In this document: one piece after another, positions 8,180 to 16,961 of the stretch
Layout: every line of letters starts with the position of its first letter
How positions within the stretch are numbered: position 1 is the first letter of the stretch
Source: Pleomorphochaeta sp.
Lineage (GTDB): Bacteria > Spirochaetota > Spirochaetia > Sphaerochaetales > Sphaerochaetaceae
Assembly (NCBI GenBank): GCA_028532815.1
Contig: JAQQAS010000005.1
Location: forward strand, 1 to 64,000
DNA: 64,000 nucleotides
Reading direction: 5' to 3'
Translations under genes and position numbers: made by a program
Notes under the pieces: generated by a model
Databases searched by the model: none
Told to the model about the DNA's origin: nothing
The model's input: the letters and a program-made list of their open reading frames with translations, nothing else

Positions 8180-8857
8180 ATGGCATATATAACAGCATTA
8201 TTAGAAGGATTATTAAGTTTTATAAGTCCCTGTGTATTACCAATGATACCACTATATATTGGTTATTTGGCAGGGGGAATAGCTGAAAAAGATGGAGAAG
8301 TTGTAGATAAAAATAAGCTTATTTTTAACTCAATCTTTTTTATACTGGGCTTTACAATATTATTTGCATCTTTAGGGGCTAGTGCTAGCTTCCTAGGGCA
8401 GTATCTAAGTGAACACTTAGATATGATTAATAGAGTAGGCGGGGTACTTGTAATTATTTTTGCTTTAAGTTTTTTAGGACTTAAACTTCTTCCATTTTTG
8501 GAAAATACTTATAAATTAAAAGCAAGGACAAAAAGTTTAAATTATTTTTCTTCATTTGTTTTTGGGATTGTTTTTGCAGTAGGTTGGTCTCCTTGTACAG
8601 GTCCTTTTTTAGGCTCTGCATTAATGTTAGCAGCTAATACTGCTACATTGTATCAAGGGATATTTACTCTTATTGCTTATTCTTTAGGATTGGCAATTCC
8701 GTTCTTCTTGTCAGCCTTATTGTTAAAACAGTTAGAAGGCGCTTTTGCCTTTATAAAAAAACATTATAAAGTAGTAACAATCATTAGTGGCGGTTTGCTC
8801 TTGATAATGGGTATTTTAATGGTGATGGGTTATTCACCAGCAATTTTGTTCGAATAA
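8180..8857 (+). CDS. ccdA: CcdA/DsbD-type thiol-redox membrane protein
   Basis: A 225-residue protein with about six membrane helices. It has the paired membrane cysteines of the CcdA/DsbD transmembrane family: SPCVLPMIP at about residues 14-22 and WSPCTGPFLG at about residues 136-145. The family passes electrons from cytoplasmic thioredoxin across the membrane to extracytoplasmic thiol proteins. The next gene, 16 bp downstream, encodes a membrane-tethered TlpA/ResA-like thioredoxin, the natural acceptor. No cytochrome c maturation genes are nearby, so its use may be general disulfide reduction rather than haem ligation. The start is fixed by the ORF and lacks a ribosome site. Confidence 0.92.
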   Translation: MAYITALLEGLLSFISPCVLPMIPLYIGYLAGGIAEKDGEVVDKNKLIFNSIFFILGFTILFASLGASASFLGQYLSEHLDMINRVGGVLVIIFALSFLGLKLLPFLENTYKLKARTKSLNYFSSFVFGIVFAVGWSPCTGPFLGSALMLAANTATLYQGIFTLIAYSLGLAIPFFLSALLLKQLEGAFAFIKKHYKVVTIISGGLLLIMGILMVMGYSPAILFE

Positions 8858-8873
8858 TTTTTGGAGATAGTTT

Positions 8874-9611
8874 ATGAATAGAAATCAGAGAAATAGTTTA
8901 TTAATCATATTATTGATTGTATTGATATTTGTTCTTGCTTATTTAGGATATGGCAAACTAAGTGAGAATGGGCCTAATACTTCCTACGTACCAACAATTA
9001 CTGTTGATAATGATAAAATAAATGATTTAGAAAAAGAAGCAGATAAACTTGGATCAAAAGATGTAAGTACTGTACAAGCTAGTAGTACTAGTCAAATTAA
9101 TAGCACGGCTCAAACTAGTAGTACAGAAGCTCAAAGTGTAGATTCACAGTCTTCTGATCAAGATATTGCACCTAAAGAGAATCCAAATATGATGCCTGAT
9201 ATCCCTCTAACTTTAATGAATGGTGAAGAGACAACATTCTGGGAACTTGCAGAGCTAGGTAAACCTGTTGTTATTAATTCATTTGCTTCTTGGTGTCCTC
9301 CTTGTCAAGCAGAAATGCCAGAGTTCATAGAGGCTAGTGAAGAGTATAAAGGTAAAGTTACTTTTATTTTCTTTGATTCATTTGATGGTGAAAGAGAAAC
9401 AGAAGAAGCACTAAGTGCTTTTGCTGATGAGTATTTTAATGATGATACTATTGTTGTTATAGATCCTGGTTATATTTCTTATTTATTTAAATCTAATAGT
9501 TTACCAACAACTATTTTATTAGATAAGGAAGGAACTCCTGTAAATGGATATCAAGGTATGGTTTCTAAAGACACTTTAATCTCAGCGATAGAACAACTCT
9601 TAGCTCAATAA
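8874..9611 (+). CDS. membrane-anchored TlpA/ResA-like thioredoxin-fold protein
   Basis: A 245-residue protein with an N-terminal membrane anchor (about residues 8-27). A Ser/Thr/Gln-rich linker (about 60-100) is followed by a thioredoxin domain with active site SWCPPCQAEMPEF near residue 140 and the cis-proline segment SLPTT at about 205. It is predicted to sit outside the cytoplasmic membrane as a reductant fed by the CcdA-like protein encoded just upstream. A TTTGGAG precedes the ATG by eight bases. The linker is long for this family and low in complexity. The specific client protein is unknown. Confidence 0.9.
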   Translation: MNRNQRNSLLIILLIVLIFVLAYLGYGKLSENGPNTSYVPTITVDNDKINDLEKEADKLGSKDVSTVQASSTSQINSTAQTSSTEAQSVDSQSSDQDIAPKENPNMMPDIPLTLMNGEETTFWELAELGKPVVINSFASWCPPCQAEMPEFIEASEEYKGKVTFIFFDSFDGERETEEALSAFADEYFNDDTIVVIDPGYISYLFKSNSLPTTILLDKEGTPVNGYQGMVSKDTLISAIEQLLAQ

Positions 9612-9629
9612 AAATATAATTATAAAAAT

Positions 9630-9662
9630 ACCCTAGCAAAACAAGTAGCTAGGGTTTTTTTT
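9630..9662. terminator. bidirectional intrinsic terminator
   Basis: ACCCTAGC (9630-9637) pairs with GCTAGGGT (9648-9655); eight T residues follow on the plus strand, and the other side gives ATTTTTATA on the minus strand. It separates the ccdA-tlpA operon from the convergent trhA gene. Confidence 0.9.
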
Positions 9663-9667
9663 ATATT

Positions 9668-10336
9668 TTATAAAAGGAATTTTACAATCCCAACATAAAA
9701 GGTAATGCTTGCTGCAATACAGAAAATGTGCCAAATTAGATGCCCATGAGGTATTTTTTTGAACCCATAAAAAATAACCCCTAAAGTATAAAGTATACCA
9801 CCAGTTAAAATATAAGTTAAAACACCTTTAGGTAAGTTGGGAATAATATCATTCCAAAAAAATACTAATATCCAACCCATTATTAAATAAAGAACAACAT
9901 GCAATGGCTTTAACTTTCCCCAGAAAATCAGAGTAAAAGCGACTCCCAACAAAGCTATTATCCATAAAAAATAAAATATTTTTATACTTTTATCTGTGTT
10001 TACAAAAAGAAGGAGTGGTGAATAAGTGCCGGCAATCAAAAAGTAAATATTGCTATGGTCTAATATTCTACAAACCCTTTTTGCATTGTTTTTGGGAAGC
10101 CCATGATATAAAGAGCTAGCAAAATACAATAGTAAGTTTGAAAGCGCAAAAATAATGAGTCCGATTTTTAGATTTGGATTATTTGCTTTATCAAGATTTA
10201 AAATGATGTAGATTAATCCAATAACTGCAAGTATAGCTGCAATTGCATGAGAAATGGAATTTTCTTTTTCAGCCTCAGGTTTTGCTAAAACTGGTAAAGA
10301 AATATTTCTTTCAAGCCAACTTTTTTGATTTTTCAT
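9668..10336 (-). CDS. trhA: hemolysin III/PAQR-family membrane protein (TrhA-like)
   Basis: A 222-residue protein with seven predicted membrane helices. It carries the conserved family motifs: an E-N-SHA segment near the N-terminus (about residues 25-30), SLYHG (about 75-79), DHSNIYFLIAGTYSP (about 92-106) and GHLIWH near the C-terminus, which hold the metal-binding His/Ser/Asp residues of PAQR proteins. Bacterial members (YqfA/TrhA, formerly called hemolysin III) are linked to membrane homeostasis; the hemolysin name is historical. It stands alone, read towards the terminator at 9630. A GAGG about 12 bases before the ATG is a distant ribosome site. Confidence 0.88.
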   Translation of the reverse strand: MKNQKSWLERNISLPVLAKPEAEKENSISHAIAAILAVIGLIYIILNLDKANNPNLKIGLIIFALSNLLLYFASSLYHGLPKNNAKRVCRILDHSNIYFLIAGTYSPLLLFVNTDKSIKIFYFLWIIALLGVAFTLIFWGKLKPLHVVLYLIMGWILVFFWNDIIPNLPKGVLTYILTGGILYTLGVIFYGFKKIPHGHLIWHIFCIAASITFYVGIVKFLL

Positions 10337-10821
10337 AAAATTATAACCTCTTTAATTATTACTTTTAAGTTACAACTTCTTTGATGTTTGTACAATCCTA
10401 TAAATAATACTTTGAAATTTAAATGGGTGTTTCATTTTTGAAACACCCAAAGTGATAATTAATAGAGAGTTAATACTCTTAAAAGCAAAATAGAGTACAT
10501 TTTGTCTATGAGCACAATATAAAATACTTTGCAACTTATGTCAACAATAAGCTCTAAAAAAATATTATATAAACAAAATAATATTTAAATGCTGTATTTT
10601 CGAGACTTACAATAATAATGCAATGGTTAAATGTAGCGTAATTTTGTGAATAAAAAAATATAAAAGAATAATATATTCGTTATAAAATATACGGTTATTG
10701 AAAGCTATATACATTAAAAAAAACACTAAATGCTAATTGCTTTATAAAAAAATAACCGTTGCAAGTTTTAAATCTTGGCAACGGTTTATATTATTATGTA
10801 TAAAAAATTATAAAAATTTTA
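10337..10821. other. 485-bp gene-free region
   Basis: No open frame of note. It holds a perfect 10-bp inverted repeat GGGTGTTTCA / TGAAACACCC (10425-10448) without a T run, and the terminator of the amino acid transporter operon at 10745-10786. The rest (about 10460-10740) is AT-rich and shows no coding or structural signal that I can support. Confidence 0.5.
10745..10786 (-). terminator. intrinsic terminator of the amino acid ABC operon
   Basis: AACCGTTGC (10754-10762) and GCAACGGTT (10778-10786) form a 9-bp stem; read on the minus strand the stem is followed by a T-rich tract (complement of the A run at 10745-10752). Confidence 0.85.
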
Positions 10822-11565
10822 TTATAAAATATGTTCTAGGAACGTTTTAGTTCTTTCATTTTGAGGGTTATCGAAGATCTGATTCGGTGTTCCAACTTCT
10901 ATTATTTTCCCTTCATCCATGAATACGACTTTTGTGGCTGCAGCTCTAGCGAAACCCATTTCATGAGTTACTAAGAGCATAGTCATTCCACTTTTTGCTA
11001 AATCTAGCATAACATCTAATACTTCCTTAATCATTTCTGGGTCAAGAGCACTTGTTGGTTCATCAAAAAGCATTATATCTGGATGCATAGCCAAAGATCT
11101 AGCAATTGCAACCCTTTGTTGTTGTCCTCCGGAAAGTTGATTTGCATAGGAATTTGCTTTTTCTTTTAGTCCAACTTTTTCAAGAAGTTGCATACCAATC
11201 TTTTCAGCTTCTGCTTTATTCATCTTCTTAACTTTTAAAGGAGCTAAAGTTATATTATCTAACACACTTAAATGAGGGAATAAGTTAAAGGATTGGAATA
11301 CCATACCAACTTCCTCTCTAATTTTTCTAATATCTGTTGAGTTTTTTACAACATCAATATCATCGACTAGGATTGACCCACCTGTTGGAATTTCTAATTT
11401 ATTAATGCATCTAAGTAGGGTAGATTTACCACTGCCTGATGGGCCAATAATGACTACAACTTCACCGTTTTTAACTTCTAAAGAGGCTTGATTAACAGCA
11501 TGAACTGTATTTCCATTTTTAGTAACAAAAGTTTTTTGTAAATTTTCTATTTTAATATTAGGCAT
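10822..11565 (-). CDS. polar amino acid ABC transporter ATP-binding protein
   Basis: A 247-residue ABC ATPase of the GlnQ/HisP/ArtP type. Walker A is GPSGSGKST (about residues 38-46), the signature is [15 protein letters not shown] (about 143), Walker B is [14 protein letters not shown], and the switch His is in VTHE. It powers import of a polar amino acid with the permease encoded just upstream; the two genes overlap by 8 bp. The ARG-box-like operators before the permease suggest that arginine (or ornithine/lysine) is the substrate. Its probable binding protein is encoded separately at 15984-16745 under the same type of promoter. Confidence 0.93.
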   Translation of the reverse strand: MPNIKIENLQKTFVTKNGNTVHAVNQASLEVKNGEVVVIIGPSGSGKSTLLRCINKLEIPTGGSILVDDIDVVKNSTDIRKIREEVGMVFQSFNLFPHLSVLDNITLAPLKVKKMNKAEAEKIGMQLLEKVGLKEKANSYANQLSGGQQQRVAIARSLAMHPDIMLFDEPTSALDPEMIKEVLDVMLDLAKSGMTMLLVTHEMGFARAAATKVVFMDEGKIIEVGTPNQIFDNPQNERTKTFLEHIL

Positions 11566-12406
11566 TGCTGTTCATCCTTTCTTCTAATTTTCCAACTAAG
11601 CGTGATAAAATTAATGTAATAATTAAGTATATTAAAGCTACTACTAACATAGTCTCTAAAGATAAGAAAGTTCTAGAAATATACTCTTTACCCCTTCTTA
11701 AAATATCACTTAAAGCTATAACTGAAACTAATGAAGAATCTTTTAACATACTAATAAATTCATTTCCTACTGCAGGTAAAACTACTTTTAAAGTCTGTGG
11801 TAAGATTACATATCTAAAAGCTTGATATCTTGAAAGCCCAAGAGCAATAGCAGCTTCCATTTGTCCTTTAGGTATAGCTTGTATACCTGCTCTAACTATT
11901 TCACCCATATATGCACCAAAACAAATTGCTAAAGCTATAATAGCAGCTGTGATTCCACTTAAATGGAAGAATCTTCCTAAAGCATAGTATATAAAAATAA
12001 GTTGTACTAATAGTGGAATACCACGAATAAGTTCAACATATACTCCACTAATCATATTAATTATATGATGTTTTGATACAGATCCTAAACCTGTAATTGT
12101 TCCAATTATTACGGCACCAATTATTGCAAATACAGTACATTGAAAAGTTACTGGAGTTCCTTGAATACATACTAAAAAGATTTCTCTATATGGATCTGGG
12201 AAGAAAACAATTAAAGATAATAATGCAAGAAGTGCAAAATAAAAAGTTATTCTCCAACTATTTAAGATTTTGCCATTATTCTTATTTGGAATAAGAACAC
12301 CATCAGTCATCTGAATGGTAATAGGCTTTTTTTTCTCATTTAAATTTTCTTGTTTTTTGGTATTTTCTTGATCTTTCATTGTATATTCACTTAATCCTTT
12401 ATACAT
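11558..12406 (-). CDS. polar amino acid ABC transporter permease
   Basis: A 282-residue inner-membrane permease of the His/Glu/Gln/Arg family. A cytoplasmic, Lys/Asn-rich N-terminal stretch of about 45 residues precedes five or so membrane helices. The EAA loop that docks the ATPase is [22 protein letters not shown]-like near residue 205, with [11 protein letters not shown] before it. Only one permease gene is present, so it should act as a homodimer. Two starts are possible: ATG 12406 and ATG 12379 (Met10). Neither has a well-spaced ribosome site, although an AAGGA lies between them. Confidence 0.9.
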   Translation of the reverse strand: MYKGLSEYTMKDQENTKKQENLNEKKKPITIQMTDGVLIPNKNNGKILNSWRITFYFALLALLSLIVFFPDPYREIFLVCIQGTPVTFQCTVFAIIGAVIIGTITGLGSVSKHHIINMISGVYVELIRGIPLLVQLIFIYYALGRFFHLSGITAAIIALAICFGAYMGEIVRAGIQAIPKGQMEAAIALGLSRYQAFRYVILPQTLKVVLPAVGNEFISMLKDSSLVSVIALSDILRRGKEYISRTFLSLETMLVVALIYLIITLILSRLVGKLEERMNSNA

Positions 12407-12417
12407 TAACTTTGTTC

Positions 12418-12469
12418 TTTATCTCATAAATATGCAAGAAAGTCAAGATATTATGAATAAATATTCAAT
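12418..12469 (-). promoter_or_regulatory. promoter with two ARG-box-like operators (amino acid ABC operon)
   Basis: The minus-strand promoter has -35 TTGACT (12441-12446), a 17-bp spacer and -10 GATAAA (12418-12423). A near-perfect ARG box, TATGAATAAATATTCAAT, covers 12452-12469 directly upstream of the -35. A second, weaker copy (12422-12439) fills the spacer and touches the -10. The centres are about 30 bp apart. ArgR sites in other bacteria are 18-bp palindromes of just this form; regulation by ArgR is inferred. Confidence 0.7.
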
Positions 12470-12513
12470 AGTTATGCAATTGCTGATAAGTGAAATCATA
12501 AGGATTTAATTTC

Positions 12514-13401
12514 TTAAATCCCTTCTTTTTTATGTTTTAATTTTTGTAAAACGAAGATAATGAAAACTCCTAATGCAAAAGCTGTTACATTAAAAGTTGA
12601 TAAGCTTAATGGTTCTTTTGGAATTTCTAGTGTCGTTGGACCAATAATTATGGAATATATGGCAGCTATAATTAATCCAATTATAAAACTTATAGTTGAA
12701 GACCTATGATTATTTAATGCATATTTTACAATTTTTACTGTAGTTACGGCTCCTAATAATATTCCAATACCAAATAATATAAGAGCAAATAAATAATCAA
12801 AATTAAAAGTAATTACCATTTTAATTGCATTTATAATTGGAATATATAATTTCAAAATAACCAGTACAGAAGATCCAGAAATTCCAGGTAGAATCATTGT
12901 TGATATAGCAAGCATTCCAGCTAAGATTAATTTGATAGACAGATTAAAATTTAGATTTGTTAATAAAATTGGATTGCTTGAAGTATTAGTTGATGAAGTT
13001 GATACAAAGATAACTAAAATAAATCCAATGAAGAAATAAAATAAATATTTTATAATAGATTTAAAATTTGTTTTAAAAACATTTCTTTCTTCAAATAAAA
13101 TTAATGGGATGGCTGAAATAGTCAATCCGATTAGAAGTGAACTCATAAAATATATATGTGTTGAAAATAGTGAAGATAATATAATCACACTTAAAATCAT
13201 CCCAATTACCCATCCAGATAGTAATTGTATTAAAAAGAAAAAAGCATTTTTTCTTTTAATCTGATTGTCAGAAATAATATTGTTTAGGCTTAAAAGAAAT
13301 TCATCATAAAACCCTAGAATATATGCTATCGTTCCTCCAGAAATTCCTGGGAGGCTATCTGCGATAGACATAATAAAACCTCTAATACTATTAATTAACA
13401 T
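12514..13401 (-). CDS. DUF368-family membrane protein (PopT-type undecaprenyl phosphate translocase candidate)
   Basis: A 295-residue polytopic protein with the internal-repeat signature of DUF368. SLPGISGGTIAYILGFYDEF lies near the N-terminus (about residues 16-35) and MILPGISGSS in the second half (about residues 168-177). Some DUF368 members (PopT) were shown to recycle the cell-wall lipid carrier undecaprenyl phosphate across the membrane; that function is assigned here by family only. Single gene, divergent from the histidine kinase. AGGAAGG before the ATG supports the start. Confidence 0.82.
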   Translation of the reverse strand: MLINSIRGFIMSIADSLPGISGGTIAYILGFYDEFLLSLNNIISDNQIKRKNAFFFLIQLLSGWVIGMILSVIILSSLFSTHIYFMSSLLIGLTISAIPLILFEERNVFKTNFKSIIKYLFYFFIGFILVIFVSTSSTNTSSNPILLTNLNFNLSIKLILAGMLAISTMILPGISGSSVLVILKLYIPIINAIKMVITFNFDYLFALILFGIGILLGAVTTVKIVKYALNNHRSSTISFIIGLIIAAIYSIIIGPTTLEIPKEPLSLSTFNVTAFALGVFIIFVLQKLKHKKEGI

Positions 13402-13609
13402 TTTACCTTCCTATTTGATAAATAAGATATTCTTTACAAGAAAAAAATTCAAGTTGTCATCTTTTTCTTTGTTTTTTACAAATTGTTTATTATATGTATA
13501 ATTTGACTCGATAATGGTGTCTTTTTCTTTATAAGTTGAAAATAGTGTGTTATTGTTAGAAATATAGTTGTTAGGGAGTTAGCTTTTTTGATATATGGAA
13601 TAGAATAAA

Positions 13610-15925
13610 ATGAAATATCGTGTATTTAGGAATAAAATAGATTTATTTGTTTATATTTTAATCATTGCTATTGGTGTAATGATTATTGTGGTATATACAA
13701 ATTTATCTAACCTTAATTATGAAAATCTGAAGAATATTGCTTTAAAAGATGCTCAAAAAGAACTAGAAAACTCTGTTAATAATTTAATAATTATAATTGA
13801 TAATATAAAAGATGAGAAAACAAAATCTTTAAACCAAAATATATATTCTGAGCAAATAGATCAAAATAATTTAACAGAGGAAATTAAAAATCAAATACAT
13901 GATTTAATTTTAAGCTTATCATATTACGATAATAAATATTTTTGGATAAACGAAGTTATTAATTTTGAAGGTGGTGATAATTATGCAATAAGAAGAGTTC
14001 ATCAGTTTTTAAAAGATACAGAAGGTACTTATTTATCTACTAATACTTATGATATTGCAAATAATTTACCATACAAAATTGAACTTGAAGGGATAGTCGC
14101 AAATGGAGAAGTTTTTCAAAGTTATTACTTTGAGAATCCAACAGATGGAAGAATAACTGAGAAATTAACTTATGCTAAGTTATATGAGCCTTTCAATTGG
14201 ATTGTTGCTTCAGGTATTCCATACGAAGATATTTATTCACAAGCAAATAAATTATATGCTAGAAATAAATCAATTTTAGCATTAATTTATGTAATTGACT
14301 TTATTCTAGTTGTCTCTTCTATACTTGCATATTATTTATTTTCTAGAAAAAAAAGTATTGAGGAGAGGGAACGGGTAGCTAATGAGAAAAATGAAATAAA
14401 AACTGAATTTATTGAAAATATGTCTCATGATTTGAGAACTCCTCTAAATGCTATAGTTGGATTAACTCAAATTGCTAGAAATAATGATTTGGAAAAGTCT
14501 GAAGTTCAAGAATATTTATATAAAATAGGGATTTCTTCTAATTATTTATTGACCTTAATTGATGATATCTTAGATATATCTGCTTTAGAAGAGGGAAAAT
14601 TATCAATTAAAACTCAACCGTGTTTTTTGAAAGATTTGATATATCCTATTTCAAGTTTCTTTTATCTAAGAGGTAGTGAAAAAGGTATAAAATTTAATTG
14701 TTCCATTTTGTTTATTTCTCAGGAATTAATATTATGTGATGTATATAGGGTTAAACAGATTCTATCAAATTTGTTATCCAATAGTGTAAAATTTACTGAG
14801 GATGGTGGTTCTGTAGAGCTTTTTATAAGTCAAAAGCAAATAGATATCAAGCATGTTGTAATGGAATTTGAAGTAAAGGATACAGGTTGCGGTATTGAAA
14901 AAGATCAATTAGATAATATTTATAGTAAATTCGTTCAAGCTGATAAAAATATAAAATCTGAATATGGTGGTAGTGGTTTAGGTTTATCAATTGTTAAAAA
15001 TTTAGTTGATTTGATGAATGGTAAAATAAATGTAAAATCAAAGAAAGGTGTTGGTACATCATTTATTGTTGACTTACCTTTTGAATTTGTTGATAAAAAA
15101 ACTTCAACCAATGATATTTTAGCAGGTAAAGGTATATTTGTCATAGATGATAAAAAAAGCTGTGAACACCTTCAATTGATTTGTAAAGAATTAAATATTA
15201 ATTGTCATTATGCTCTTGATTATACAGAAGGCTATAATAAAATTAAAGAGAATATTTCAAATAATGTCACATATGATTATATAATAGTTTCTCTTTCCTT
15301 AAATGATATAGATGTAATGAAAATGCTGCCACAAATAAATGAGTTAATTAATCATGATACATCTACCTTACTTGTTTGTGATTATGCACAAGAGCTATTT
15401 GATGAGCAATTTCGATCTTATTATCTTACTAAACCAATATTTAAATCTACTTTTGTTTCAGTTCTAGAAAATATAGAATCAGGTTGTCTAATAAATAAAA
15501 TGGATTTAACTAAAGAAAAGGATACAGTTGAAGGGTTCTCTGTTTTGCTTGTTGAAGATAATAAAATAAACCAATTGGTTGCTAGAAAAATTTTAGAAAT
15601 TAGAAAGGCAAGTGTTGATATAGCAAACAATGGTGAAGAAGCCTATAACCTATTTATAGAAAAAGGTGATAATTACTATGATTTGATATTAATGGATTAT
15701 AAAATGCCAGTATTAGATGGAATTGAATCAACAAAATTGATTAGAGAAAGTAATTTATCTTATGCTAAAAAAGTTAAAATTTATGCAATGACAGCTAATA
15801 CTAGTTCAAGAATAAAACAAGAGTGTTTAGCTGCTAAAATGGATGGCCATATTTCAAAGCCAATAGATGTGTCTCTTTTAACAAAATTAATCATAGATTT
15901 AAATAACAAAAAGAGTAAGATTTAG
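13610..15925 (+). CDS. hybrid sensor histidine kinase with Cache-like sensor and two receiver domains
   Basis: 771 residues. The order is: membrane helix (about 11-32); extracytoplasmic sCache_2-like sensor with YFWINE (about 110-115) and WIVASGIPYED (about 197-207); second helix (about 222-244); HisKA with the phospho-acceptor His273 in SHDLRTPLN; and HATPase with NLLSNSVKF, DTGCGIE and GGSGLGLS. The first receiver (about 505-615) appears degenerate: the expected Asp position reads IIVSLSL, although a TKP segment remains. The second receiver (about 637-760) is intact, with VEDNKIN, LILMDYKMP (Asp near 695), the MTAN threonine and SKP lysine. No DNA-binding output domain or separate regulator is adjacent. 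A small-molecule ligand is expected but not identified. Confidence 0.9.
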   Translation: MKYRVFRNKIDLFVYILIIAIGVMIIVVYTNLSNLNYENLKNIALKDAQKELENSVNNLIIIIDNIKDEKTKSLNQNIYSEQIDQNNLTEEIKNQIHDLILSLSYYDNKYFWINEVINFEGGDNYAIRRVHQFLKDTEGTYLSTNTYDIANNLPYKIELEGIVANGEVFQSYYFENPTDGRITEKLTYAKLYEPFNWIVASGIPYEDIYSQANKLYARNKSILALIYVIDFILVVSSILAYYLFSRKKSIEERERVANEKNEIKTEFIENMSHDLRTPLNAIVGLTQIARNNDLEKSEVQEYLYKIGISSNYLLTLIDDILDISALEEGKLSIKTQPCFLKDLIYPISSFFYLRGSEKGIKFNCSILFISQELILCDVYRVKQILSNLLSNSVKFTEDGGSVELFISQKQIDIKHVVMEFEVKDTGCGIEKDQLDNIYSKFVQADKNIKSEYGGSGLGLSIVKNLVDLMNGKINVKSKKGVGTSFIVDLPFEFVDKKTSTNDILAGKGIFVIDDKKSCEHLQLICKELNINCHYALDYTEGYNKIKENISNNVTYDYIIVSLSLNDIDVMKMLPQINELINHDTSTLLVCDYAQELFDEQFRSYYLTKPIFKSTFVSVLENIESGCLINKMDLTKEKDTVEGFSVLLVEDNKINQLVARKILEIRKASVDIANNGEEAYNLFIEKGDNYYDLILMDYKMPVLDGIESTKLIRESNLSYAKKVKIYAMTANTSSRIKQECLAAKMDGHISKPIDVSLLTKLIIDLNNKKSKI

Positions 15926-15952
15926 CCTTTGATTTTAGCATTGATCTTACTC
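15906..15952 (-). terminator. intrinsic terminator of the binding-protein gene, overlapping the kinase 3' end
   Basis: AGAGTAAGAT (15911-15920) pairs with ATCTTACTCT (15943-15952), a perfect 10-bp stem with a 22-base loop. Read on the minus strand it runs into TTTTTGTTATT. The left arm lies inside the last codons of the plus-strand histidine kinase gene, so coding and terminator sequence are shared. Confidence 0.75.
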
Positions 15953-15983
15953 TCTCATTTAAATATTTATAAATATTATTGAA

Positions 15984-16745
15984 TTATAAATTCCATTTAG
16001 CTTTTAATGCTGCTAATTCACCATTGTCTTCAAGTTTTTGTAGGCCGTCATTAACGATTTTTAGAGTTTCTAAATCACCTTTTTTGAATGCCATAGCAAT
16101 TGGTTCAACTTCACTACTTGCAATACCTGTGATTTTTATTTTACCATTATAGTTTTCATTAAGTACGACATAGTCACTAGCTACAACACTATCTGTAATA
16201 ACACCATCTAAATTTCCATTAATTAAATCTTCTATAGCTAAAGCAATATTATCATATGCTTTTATATCAACATCCACTTCTTCAGTATCAAGTAGAACTA
16301 AGTGTCCTGTTGTTCCAATTTGAACACCAATAGTCATACCATCAACTTCTTTTAGACTTTTCATACCAGTTGCATCTGCAGGTGCAATAATACTTTGAGT
16401 AATTTCAATTATAGGAGTTGAGAATTCCATTTTGGGTTTTCTTTCTTCAGTTACAGAAACACCACTTGCAATTAAATCATAAGCACCATTTGAAAGACCT
16501 GCAAAAATACCATCCCAAGCAACATTTACAATTTTAAATTTATAATCAGTTACTGATTCAAGTGCTTGAATTAACTCGACTTCGAAACCGGCAAGTTCAC
16601 CATCTTTGTCAACAAATTCTAAAGGTGGCCATTCACAGTTACTAGCAACTACTAAAATGTTATCATCTTCGCTTTGTCCGTTTGCATAAATATTAAAGTT
16701 AAATATTGTTAAAATTCCTAGTAAAATAAATAAATTTTTTTTCAT
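15984..16745 (-). CDS. polar amino acid ABC transporter substrate-binding protein (arginine-type, inferred)
   Basis: A 253-residue periplasmic-type binding protein of the SBP_bac_3 family. A signal peptide (about residues 1-22, ending near IYANG) is followed by the usual opening VVASNCEWPPLEFVD, the family motif GFEVELIQAL (about 53-62), and DLIASGVSVTEERK (about 90-103). No lipobox cysteine is seen. It is probably the ligand receptor for the permease/ATPase at 10822-12406, although DUF368 and kinase genes lie between. Both loci share the same rare arrangement of promoter and ARG-box-like sites, which is the main argument for pairing them and for arginine as ligand. Confidence 0.9.
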   Translation of the reverse strand: MKKNLFILLGILTIFNFNIYANGQSEDDNILVVASNCEWPPLEFVDKDGELAGFEVELIQALESVTDYKFKIVNVAWDGIFAGLSNGAYDLIASGVSVTEERKPKMEFSTPIIEITQSIIAPADATGMKSLKEVDGMTIGVQIGTTGHLVLLDTEEVDVDIKAYDNIALAIEDLINGNLDGVITDSVVASDYVVLNENYNGKIKITGIASSEVEPIAMAFKKGDLETLKIVNDGLQKLEDNGELAALKAKWNL

Positions 16746-16787
16746 TAATCCTCTCCTAATTGGCTTATTTAATTGTAATTTAATGAG

Positions 16788-16838
16788 ATTATGTATAAAT
16801 ATACATATAATGTCAAGATTATATGCATATTTATTAAA
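16788..16838 (-). promoter_or_regulatory. promoter with ARG-box-like operators (binding-protein gene)
   Basis: The minus strand has -35 TTGACA (16811-16816), a 17-bp spacer and -10 CATAAT (16788-16793). The palindrome TATGTATAAATATACATA (16790-16807) fills the spacer and overlaps the -10. A second, less perfect copy, ATATGCATATTTATTAAA, covers 16821-16838 upstream of the -35. The layout matches the permease operon and argG. Confidence 0.72.
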
Positions 16839-16897
16839 TAAAAATTAATATTTTTTTCTTATTTTCTGTATATTTATATATTTTCAAATGAATATTT

Positions 16898-16928
16898 TAA
16901 AAAAAAGATCCTTCATAATTGAAGAATC
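16898..16928 (-). terminator. intrinsic terminator after the PAP2-like gene
   Basis: GATCCTTCA (16907-16915) and TGAAGAATC (16920-16928) form a 9-bp stem with one G-U pair; on the minus strand eight T residues follow. Confidence 0.85.
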
Positions 16929-16961
16929 CTTATAAATAGTTGTTAATAAAATGATTTTGAT

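Noticed and set aside
10425-10448. Perfect hairpin GGGTGTTTCA/TGAAACACCC as terminator
   Set aside because: No T run on either strand, and the ABC operon already has a good terminator at 10745-10786; it may be an operator, but nothing shows for what.
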